Both the position numbers and the translations under genes were made by a program. A stretch of 64,000 nucleotides of DNA from Sabellastarte sp. h YS-2021 (lineage: Eukaryota > Annelida > Polychaeta > Sabellida > Sabellidae): positions 81,773,566-81,837,565 of the forward strand of contig OZ024928.1 in assembly GCA_964017235.1 (NCBI GenBank). The letters are read 5' to 3'. Positions 54,901 through 64,000 of this stretch are shown in pieces; the first letter of the stretch is position 1, and every line of letters begins with the position of its first letter. The notes under the pieces were generated by a model, which was not told the origin of the DNA, ran no database searches, and saw nothing but the letters and a program-made list of their open reading frames with translations.

Positions 54901-56358
54901 TAGGGGATTTTTAACCCTCAACTAGCCCAGTTTTATTCAACTTGCCTCAGTTAATTTTGGCACAGCTCCTACAGTTATGAACTCATTTCAGTTGATAATC
55001 ACATACTTAAAATTCTCAATTCTTTTTGTATTTGAGTACCCCTTTTATATAGATTGTTTGTTTACCATTTATGCTCAACCCACATCCCCCACCCGGATTC
55101 CCCCCACCCACCTCTGGGACCTCCAGCTATATTGAGTGACACTAAATAAACAAAGGTATTTAATGATATCAGATGAGAAACAAAGAACTCAATGGGGTTG
55201 CAGATCTTGTGTAATAGTGAGAGAGGTGTGGAGAAGGGGAGAGGGGTGGGGGTGGGAGGTGGTGGGCTTCATTACATATAACACAAAGGGGAGTCAGAAC
55301 TGAGATTGTGTCACATATTTAGGTTGCATATATATGGACCACATATATAGGTATAGAGGAAATGAATAACTGAAAACAATTTGCAAATTCTAAAAATAAT
55401 ATAATAAAATAATAATATAAATAATTTTTTTTTAAATAATATTTTATTTGTGAACAAATATAGAAACAGATATGCGCTTTTGGGATTATGAATTTTAGAA
55501 TGGACATTGAATCATCAATCATTTAAATACTTTGAAGGAAGATTGAAAAATATGATGAGTTGAGTTAAAAATAATATTTTATTTGTCAACAAATAAATAT
55601 AGAAACAGATATGCTCTTTTGGGATTATTATTTTAGAATGGACATTCAATCATCAATCATTTAAATACTTTGAAAATAGGTTTAGAGTTATCATTGCAGG
55701 AAGATTGAAAATATAATTTGAGTTATGTATTCGGCGTCTGGGGATACACCATCTTCCTTGGGGAGATATAAACAGAGTAGATTGATGTGCTGAAGTTCAT
55801 ATAATAATGGGTAATTATGTTTTAAAAAATTCCCGATCAAAACCTGTGGCGTGAGTGATGACCTGTCTGGGGATATGTTGGCGCCGAGTTGGCCCAATCT
55901 AGTTATTTTAGACATTCAATCATCAATCATTTAAATACTTTGAAAATAGGTTTAGAGTTATCATTGCAGTAAGATTGAAAATATAATTTGAGTTATGTAT
56001 TCGGCATCTGGGGATACACCATCTTCCTTGGGAAGATATAAACAGAGTAGATTGATGTGCTGAAGTTCATATAATAATGGGTAATTATGTTTTTAAAAAT
56101 TCCCGATCAAAACCTGTGGCGTGAGTGATGACCTGTCTGGGGATATGTTGGCGCCGAGTTGGCCCAATCTAGTTGCTTATTCGTGTTCCTAGAGGTTTGC
56201 AATGTCACACCAACCTATTGGAAATCATGGTCTAAGAATCTTTTGATGTGATCAGATTTTACCGTGGGGTCCTCCTTCAAGGTTAAGTGATGGTCAATTG
56301 ACAAGTTTTCTTTCTGGTGGATACAGTTTGCATCGGTTCTCCGATGCGCTACGTCTAG
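51905..56358 (+). mobile_element. Family-1 Helentron-like copy interrupted by family-A copy 2
   Basis: The left part (51905-52627) matches 19060-19760 including four to five 147-bp modules. The right part (56173-56358) matches 19780-19969, ending GGTGGATAC, stem-loop GCATCGG-TTC-TCCGATGC and CTAG at 56358. The 5' hairpin is missing, so the left end is truncated. Family-A copy 2 lies between the parts. Confidence 0.8.
52628..56172 (+). mobile_element. Family-A Helentron-like element, copy 2, with doubled 3' end
   Basis: Same 5' hairpin and 350-bp core as copy 1, with a longer (GCC)n run. The 3' terminal 270 bp are present twice in tandem: a first CTAG end at 55899-55902 and a second at 56169-56172. 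Identity to copy 3 is very high along the whole length. Confidence 0.85.
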
Positions 56359-56430
56359 TTACATTTGTATCTTTCATTAAACAAACATTTTGTTTACTTA
56401 GTGTCAGTACAAGTTGCCCCCATAAACACT

Positions 56431-56538
56431 TATGCCCCTTCCCCACAGGGGTATATTGGTGTCAACCATAATACTCTTTATGTCACACTTCAACCATGTC
56501 CCGTCTGGGGATACACTGCGTCAAGATGCAATCTCTAG
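56431..56538 (+). mobile_element. 108-bp minimal Helentron-like element
   Basis: The head ATGCCCCTTCCCCACAGGGG with TATATTGGTGTC and the tail GTCTGGGGATACACTGCGTC with CTAG at 56535-56538 are joined with almost no core. It resembles the 3' end of the copy at 24709. Confidence 0.6.
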
Positions 56539-56539
56539 T

Positions 56540-57490
56540 TATATGTATTTTTATATAATTGTGTTATTTGCATTGATAGGTATTCTCAAATTAATAAATT
56601 TTACAGTTTCATAATTTTTAGTTTGCTGATTAATGCTGTCATCTTGCTATTGAATTTTCTTGTTCATGAAGCTTTATCTTTACATACATTTTCTTTAGAC
56701 GTTATTTTTCCACTTGAACATTATTTGGACCTTATATTACTGACACTGCTCTAGAAATATCCTGATCTTTGTACTGTTTCACTACTTCTGTATCTCATGG
56801 TGTTGAAAACTATTTTTCCGGCTGTGGGGTATGGGCATCTCTGATGCGATTTTTAAGCTTGGGCTCTAGCAAGGCTGGATTGCTTGAATAGGTGACTGCT
56901 TCAGTGTACTACTCGTGTCTCTGATGGCTTTGTGGCTCATGCTAGTAGACCAAAATCCCTTTCAGTTTTTCTTTCATCTATTTGTAAAAATATAATTGCC
57001 ACAATTGATTAAATTGCCCATTTTACAAAATTTTTGTTTATTTCATGAAATAGGCAATTTTATGGATTGAGCATAACACATACATAATATTGAGAATAAT
57101 GGGTGTGTCTTCCAGCAACAAGAAACATTAAAATTTGTACATATATATGAATGAAATCTGTATCAATATGGTTAATAATCAGTTATATATAGTTGCAAAA
57201 TCTTTGTCATTTACTCCCAAACTTTTCATAGATTTAAAATGTAAGCCTTGATTTCCTTTTAAAGGAAATCATTATATTATGGACTTTCCAATTTTCATTG
57301 ACACTGAATAAAGACTATTCTTTGTATATATAGAAAATACTAATAAGATGAGTGAACAAGTCATATTCTTAAGTCTGTAAATATTACTTCTTTTGATGAT
57401 GCCTTCATTTCAGCTCATGTGACATTTTTTGCACTCTTTGCAAACTATTGCAATAAAATTTCATGCTAAATTAGCATAAATTAGTGCCCA
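56540..57490. other. AT-rich stretch with a palindromic-TIR-like end near 57078
   Basis: Mostly unassigned. At 57010-57078 the minus strand reads TGTTATGCTCAATCC, then TTGCCTATTTCATGAAATA, echoing the end of the element at 33391 (TGTTATGACC, then TGTCCATTTC). This may be a solo terminus of a related element. GGGCATCTCTGATGCG at 56831 could be an old Helentron 3' hairpin. Confidence 0.4.
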
Positions 57491-57494
57491 TAAT

Positions 57495-58995
57495 TGTATC
57501 CCCGACGCGAAGCGGGGATACTATGGATTCATCATCGTTGTCGTCCTCGCCCGCGTCCGCAGAGATTTCTTGTTAGCGACCTACAGTTCACATTTCTTTC
57601 CGGATTCCTTTCATATTTGGCAGGTGGCTTGATATGGTAGAGGACTCGCCACCCTATCTTTTTGGTAGGCTTTATGTCTAAATTAGGCCTGTGGTAGACA
57701 AAAATGTCTAAAATGTGGAATATTGCTTGTTAGTGACCTACAGTCCACATTTCTTTCCAGATTTCTTTCATATTTGGCAGGTGGCTTGGTATGCTAGAGG
57801 ACTCCCCACCCTATCTTTTTGGTAGGCTTTATGTCTAAATTAGGCCTGTGGTAGACAAAAATGTCTAAAATGCATTAAAAGTCATGAAATCATGCACTAA
57901 ATCACTTATAACTTGAAAAGTGTTGCATTTAGAGCATTTTGTTAAAATATGTTATTCAGATACTTTTTTCATAGCTACAACATGGTGAGTAACTTGGGTG
58001 TCTGTCTCAATAGCTAAGTGAGTAATAGCTACTTTTGGGCTTTTCAGTAACTTCCATCATGAGTAAAATCACTTGTAACTTGAAAACTATTTCATTTACA
58101 CAATTTTGTATAAATATGTTATTCAGCTACTTTTGGGTCAGCTATAACATAGTAAAATTTCAGACCTGTAGCTCATGGCATAGCTGAGTAATAGCTACTT
58201 TTAGGTTATCACTGTTGAGTAAATTACTTATAACTTCAAAAGTATTACATTTAGAATATTTTGTTTCTATATGTTATTCACCTATTTCGAAGTCAGCTAT
58301 AACATAGTGAAGTTCCAGACCTGTGGCTCATTGCATAGCTGAGTAATAGCTACTTTGAAGTTCACACTGTTGAGTAAATCATTTGTAATTGGAAAACTAT
58401 TGCATTTACAGAAATTTGTGTAAATATGTTATTCAGCTACTTTTGGGTCAGCTATAAAATAGTGAAATTACAGACCTGTAGCTCATGGCACAACTGAGCA
58501 ATAGCTATTTTCAGGTACTGACTGTTGAGTAAATGACTTGTAACTTGAAAAATATTGCATTTGGAGTATTTTGTTAAAATATGTTGTTCACCTACTTTTG
58601 GGTCAGCTATAACATCGTGAAATTACAGACTTATAGCTCATGGCATAGCTGAGCAATAGCTATTTTCAGGTTCTCACTATTGAGTAAATCAGTTGTAACT
58701 TGAAAACTATTGCATTTACAGTATTTTGCTTAAATATGTTGTTCACCTAATTTTGGGTCAGCTATAACATAGAAAAAATTCAGACATCATTGCATAGCTG
58801 AGTAATAGCTACTTTGAGGTTATCACTGTTGAGTAAATCAGTTATAACGTGAAAACTATTACATTTACAGTATTTTGTTTAAATATGTTATTCACATAAT
58901 TTTTGGTCAGCTATAACAGAGTGAAATTGCAGACCTCAATGTCATGGCATAGCTTACCAATATCTACTTTCAGGTTCTCACTGTTGAGTAAATCA
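57495..58995 (+). mobile_element. Family-C Helentron-like element, 5' part with core array
   Basis: The head TGTATCCCCGACGCGAAGCG plus GGGATACTATGGATTC is a hairpin with the standard suffix, followed by GTCCTCGCCCGCGTCCGC. The core is an array of about seven 155-bp units (57900-58990). No 3' stem-loop is found before the next element starts, so it is 3'-truncated. Confidence 0.75.
57900..58990 (+). repeat. 155-bp core array of family C
   Basis: Theme GGGTCAGCTATAACATAGTG, CAGACCTGTAGCTCATGGCA, GAGTAATAGCTACTTT, GAGTAAATCACTTGTAACTT; marker TATGTTATTCA near 57952, 58115, 58270, 58428, 58583, 58736 and 58888. Confidence 0.92.
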
Positions 58996-60226
58996 TTGTA
59001 TCCACTGGATAGCCGCAGTGTGTAGAGAGATTTCACCATTACCGCTCTAACGAAAAAAATATTATAGCTAGCCTTCTCAAGTTTGCAAGGTATATTAGAG
59101 GGTGCACCACAGTATTCTATTGGTAGGCTTTATGTCTAAATTAGGCCTGTGGCTAAATTACTTGCCTACTAAAAATGAGTAATTCTGCATTTTCTCTAAA
59201 AGTATTGCAGATAGCAAATTTTTCTTAAATAACTCATTCACCTACTTTTGGGAGAGCTTTCACATGCTGAAGTTCCAGACCTGTAGGTAATTACTCACCT
59301 ACTGAAAATGAGTAAATGCAAATTATCTCTAAAAGTATTGCAGATAGCCAATTTTTCTCAAATAACTCATTCACCTACTTTTGGGAGAGCTTTCACTTGG
59401 TGAAGTTTCAGACCCGTAGGTAATTACTCACCTACTCAAAATGAATAAATGCAAATTATCTCTAAAAGTATGCCAGATAGCCAATTTTTGTCAAATAACT
59501 CCTTCACCTACTTTTGGGAGATCTTTCACTTGGTGAAGTTTCAGACCTGTAACTAATTATTCACCTACTCAAAATGAGTAAATGCTAATTATCTCTAAAA
59601 GTATTGCAGATATCCAATTCTTATCAAATAACTCATTCATCTACTTTTGGGAGAGCTTTCACATGGTGAAGTTCCAGACCCGTAGGTAATTACTCACCTA
59701 CTGAAAATGAGTAAATTCGAATTATCTCTAAAAGTATTGTAGATAGCCAATTTTTCTCAAATAACTTATTCTCCTACTTTTGAGAGAGCTTTCACTTGGT
59801 GAAGTTTCAGACCCGTAGCTAATTATTCACCTACTGAAAATGAGTAAATGCGAATTATCTCTAGAAGTATTGCAGATAGCCAGTATTTCTCAAATAACTC
59901 ATTAATATGAAAACAACTTCTAGGAAGTCATGGGCTGCAAATCTTTTCATGTGGTCAGATTTGACCTTGGGCCCCTCCTGTTTATTATTGGTCCTAGAGG
60001 TTTGCAATGTGAAAACGACTTATAGGAAATCATGGGCTGCGAATCTTTTGATGTGGTCAGACTTCACCTTGGGCCCCTGCTACAGGGTCAAATAAGGGTA
60101 GCCAAACTTAAAAGTGCTTTCAGCTTGCCTATTAACAAAAAATGCTGTTTATCTTCTAAACTATGTTAGTTGGCCTTTGTCGGTGGATACATCCAGCATC
60201 TGGCCACAGATGCGTCCTTAGTCTAG
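58996..60226 (+). mobile_element. Family-1-type head and tail around a different core
   Basis: The head (TTGTATCCACTGGATAG, hairpin partly deleted, then GAGATTTCACCATTACCGC) and the tail (GGTGGATAC, stem-loop GCATCTGGCCACAGATGC, CTAG at 60223-60226) are of family 1. Two 147-bp-type modules are at 59905-60110. Between lies an array of about six 133-bp units (59150-59890), theme CTCATTCACCTACTTTTGGG and GTGAAGTTTCAGACC, absent from other family-1 copies here. Confidence 0.72.
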
Positions 60227-60288
60227 TTCTTTTAATGACAATAAAATTTCATGCTACAAACAAACTAGAATAAATTAGTGCCCATAAT

Positions 60289-63200
60289 TATATCCCCAGA
60301 CGAAAGTCGGGGATATATTGGATTCAGGTCCGTCGCGCCGCCGCCGCCGTAGAAATTTCCTTGTGGACGCGATAACTCAAAAACAAATTAATATTTTTTT
60401 TTCAAACTTGGTACACACGTTAAGGGTGCCCAAAGGAAGATCCCTATTTTAAGGTGACCTTAAACTCCCAGTAAAAAAGAACTTATGGCCACCTTAAGGT
60501 CAGAAATTAGACTTTTGGCCACTTAGAGCCCTGTAGGTCACAAACTATGATGCTCAGCTGGCTGAAATTTTACCTGACAACACATTAATATGTTCTTAGT
60601 ACATGTGCCGAAAATCACGACTTTAAGTTGAGGAGAAAATTGTGTTTGAGGCCCATAAATACCCCCACTTGGGGATTTTTTGCTATACTTTTCACATATT
60701 TTGCCCTATAATTTGGAAGTGGTAATTCTGATGAGTCTCAAACTGCGCTAGGTATAACTTTCATATGTAATCCTTGTCTGTAGAAAATTTTAGGGCTGTA
60801 GGTTTACCCAAAGGGGTCGACTTAAGGTCTCAAAAGTGCCCACAGAGACCCAATTTATGCACTTTTTGCCACTTTCAAGCACTGTAGCTTTCAAACTATG
60901 TCTCTCATCTAAGTTAAATATCATCTGGGAATATATCTATGTGTTTTCTTATATGTGCCCCAACATTTAGGCCTTTAATAGACAGTTAACCTGTGTATCA
61001 GGACCATAAACACCCACCCGAGTGACCCTTATAAGACATTTTTCACATCTTTTTCGCTGTAACTTGGAAATGGTAAGTCTGAGAAGTTTCAAACTGTATT
61101 AGATATATATTCTGTGTGTAATCTTAGTATGTAACAGATTTTAAGTCTGAAGCTTTAATTTTGAAGGTCAAATTGAGGTCTCTAAAAGGCTCCCAAAGAC
61201 CCAATATTTGGACTTTTTGCTACTTTTAAGCCCTGTGACTGTCAAACTATGTGACTGATAGAGCTCAAATCCTATCTGGGAAGATATTAGTATGTTATTT
61301 ATATATGTGCCAAAAATTAAGGCTTTAAGAAGACATTTAACCTGTGTATGAGGACCATAAATCCCCACCCGAGTGACCATTTTTAGACATTTTTCACATA
61401 TTTTGCCCTGTAACTTGGAAATGGTAAGTCTAAGAAGTTTCAAACTGTATTAGATGCATATTCTATGTGTAATCTTAGTATGTGACAAATTTTACGTCTG
61501 AGGCTTTAATTTGAAGGCCACATTTAGGTCTCTAGAAGGCCCCATAAAGACCCAGTATTTGGACTTTTTGCCAATTTTAAGGCCTGTGACTGTTAAACTA
61601 TGTGACTGATAGAGCTGAAATCTCATCTGGGAATACATTATTATGTTCTTTTTACATGTGCCAAAAATCAAGGCTTCAAGTAGACATTTAACCTGTGTAT
61701 GAGGACCTTAAACACCCACCTGAGTGACCCTTTTAAGACATTTTTCACATATTTTGCTCTGTAACTTGGAAATGGTAAGTCTGAGAAGTTTCAAACTTTA
61801 TTAGATACATATTCTATGTGTAATCTTAGTATGTAACAAATTTTAAGTCTGAAGCTTTAATTTGAAAGCCACATCGAGATCTCTAAAAGGCCCACAGAGA
61901 CCCAATATTTGGACTTTTTAACCACCTTTAAGCCCTGTGACTGTTAAACTATGTGATTGATGGAGCTGAAATCCCATCTGGGAATGCATTATTATGTCCT
62001 TTTTACATATGCCGAAAATCAAGGTTTTTAGTAGACATTTAACCTGTGTATGAGGGCCATAGACACTCGCCCAAGTGCCTTTTTGGACATTTTTTCCGTA
62101 TTTTGCCCTGTTATTTGGAAATGCTTAGTGTGACAAGTCTTAAACTGTATTATATATAATTTTTGTTTGTTATGTATGTCCCCCAAAAAGTTTCAGATCT
62201 GTTGTTTAATTGCTAAGGTCTCTTTAACAATTGTAAAATGCCCACAGAAACCCAATTTATGGACATTATGCCACTTTAAAGCCCAGTAACTGTCAAACTA
62301 TGTGGGTTATAGAGCTGAAATCTTTGAATTTTTAAAAGGAAATGCCTGTCTATTTAAATTTTGAATATTAATAATGTTATGGCTATCTTAGTCTTTTAAG
62401 AACTTATTTTTGTGTGTTATACCTCTGCTTGCTGAGTTTTTAACTTTTTAAAATGAAACTGGTTAAACATATTCAAGTAGACAAAATGGACACTTTAAGT
62501 GAGCTTTAAGTCCCAATATTAATGAAATTATATCCTTATGTAGTAAAAGTAGGGGATTTTTAACCCTCAACTAGCCCAGTTTTATTCAACTTGCCTCAGT
62601 TAATTTTGACACAGCTCCTACAGTTATGAACTCATTTCAGTTGATAATCACATACTTAAAATTCTCAATTCTTTTTGTATTTGAGTACCCCTTTTATATA
62701 GATTGTTTGTTTACCATTTATGCATCCCCCACCCGGATTCCCCCCACCCACCTCTGGGACCTCCAGCTATATTGAGTGACACTAAATAAACAAAGGTATT
62801 TAATGATATCAGATGAGAAACAAAGAACTCAATGGGGTTGCAGATCTTGTGTAATAGTGAGAGAGGTGTGGAGAAGGGGAGAGGGGTGGGGGTGGGAGGT
62901 GGTGGGCTTCATTACATATAACACAAAGGGGAGTCAGAACTGAGATTGTGTCGCATATTTAGGTTGCATATATATGGACCACATATATAGGTATAGAGGA
63001 AATGAATAACTGAAAACAATTTGCAAATTCTAAAAATAATATAATAAAATAATAATATAAATAATTTTTTTTTAAATAATATTTTATTTGTGAACAAATA
63101 TAGAAACAGATATGCGCTTTTGGGATTATGAATTTTAGAATGGACATTGAATCATCAATCATTTAAATACTTTGAAGGAAGATTGAAAAGTATGATGAGT

Positions 63201-63537
63201 TGAGTTAAAAATAATATTTTATTTGTCAACAAATATAGAAACAGATATGCTCTTTTGGGATTATTATTTTAGAATGGACATTCAATCATCAATCATTTAA
63301 ATACTTTGAAAATAGGTTTAGAGTTATCATTGCAGGAAGATTGAAAATATAATTTGAGTTATGTATTCGGCGTCTGGGGATACACCATCTTCCTTGGAAG
63401 ATATAAACAGAGTAGATTGATGTGCTGAAGTTCATATAATAATGGGTAATTATGTTTTAAAAAATTCCCGATCAAAACCTGTGGCGTGAGTGATGACCTG
63501 TCTGGGGATATGTTGGCGCCGAGTTGGCCCAATCTAG
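60289..63537 (+). mobile_element. Family-A Helentron-like element, copy 3
   Basis: Same 5' hairpin, 350-bp array and 3' end as copies 1 and 2; CTAG at 63534-63537. Apart from the doubled end of copy 2 and small differences in (GCC)n and in short runs, it reads almost base for base like copy 2. Confidence 0.85.
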
Positions 63538-64000
63538 TTCTTTTAATGACTACAGTTACTTGGCAAGTCAATGAAGTCATACTGAAGTACTCCATAAATA
63601 TCCATACTCTGGCTTGTATAAGTAAGATATATGTACAACCCCAACAAATGTTCATTGAGTAAAGTAAGCAAATGGTACATATGTTACAGGCAATCTGTGT
63701 AACTAGGCATTACATGCAATGACAGAATATTTTAGTCATTTTATGAAATAACTAAACAGTTATAAGGTTCAGTGTTACACAGATGGCCTAAACAAAGATT
63801 TGTGATTTCAGGTAATTTGTGTAATCATCTTTTTTAGTATCTTAGTGATAGGATATGGTTATTTTTTGATTATAGAAGCAATTCAGTGTGAAGTTTTAAC
63901 TATATAACAATTAATGATTGTATATTTTGACATATCTACGTTTTGGCACAAATGAGAAAATAAGCAGTTTATATATCTGAGATGCCGTAATGTGTACATA
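63538..64000. other. Right edge, nothing recognised
   Basis: AT-rich sequence without recognisable features. It begins with TTCTTTTAATGAC, which also follows the element ending at 60226. Confidence 0.5.

Overview
The window is nuclear DNA from an animal, most likely a mollusc and probably a bivalve. It is AT-rich, has interrupted genes with GT-AG introns, and is crowded with decayed transposons. These include CR1-like LINE fragments, a SINE whose 3' domain looks like those common in molluscs, TA-flanked MITEs and many Helentron/DINE-1-like elements. The species cannot be named from the sequence.

Layout. From 27914 down to about 800 on the minus strand runs one recognisable protein gene, the kinesin KIF6. 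I could place 19 coding exons with agreeing splice phases (781 codons) and two candidate 3' exons. The first 11 exons carry the motor: N-terminal strand, P-loop, switch I, switch II and neck-linker start. Exons 12-19 carry the charged, coiled-coil-prone tail with the WWAE motif typical of KIF6. The introns hold most of the repeats in the left half: a LINE at 5.1-6.7 kb, a 1.6-kb element with palindromic inverted termini at 7.3-8.9 kb, several Helentron-like copies (11.5-13.8, 18.9-20.0, 21.7-22.4, 23.2-24.3, 24.7-25.4 kb), a SINE at 18 kb, a LINE at 25.6-26.4 kb and two abutting MITEs at 27.1-27.5 kb.

From 28 to 64 kb I find no intact host gene. A LINE 3' fragment lies just upstream of the KIF6 start codon. 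A second LINE (31.8-32.9 kb) has inserted into another repeat whose uninterrupted copy is at 22.5-22.9 kb. A 4.25-kb element at 33391-37643 has a 4-bp target duplication and termini built of tandem perfect palindromes. It carries the broken C-terminal part of a KRBA2/Ginger-like integrase protein, split by a 2.2-kb secondary insertion. Region 37.9-43.4 kb holds fold-back elements and four TA-flanked or nested MITEs. Region 44.6-63.5 kb is a nest of Helentron-like elements: three long copies (3.2-3.5 kb) of one family, one inside another family's 4.7-kb copy, one inside a third family.

The best candidates for something not previously described are the two elements with termini made of tandem ~20-bp palindromes, TGTTA ends and 4-bp target sites. 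One of them supplies most of the 5' splice site of a KIF6 exon.
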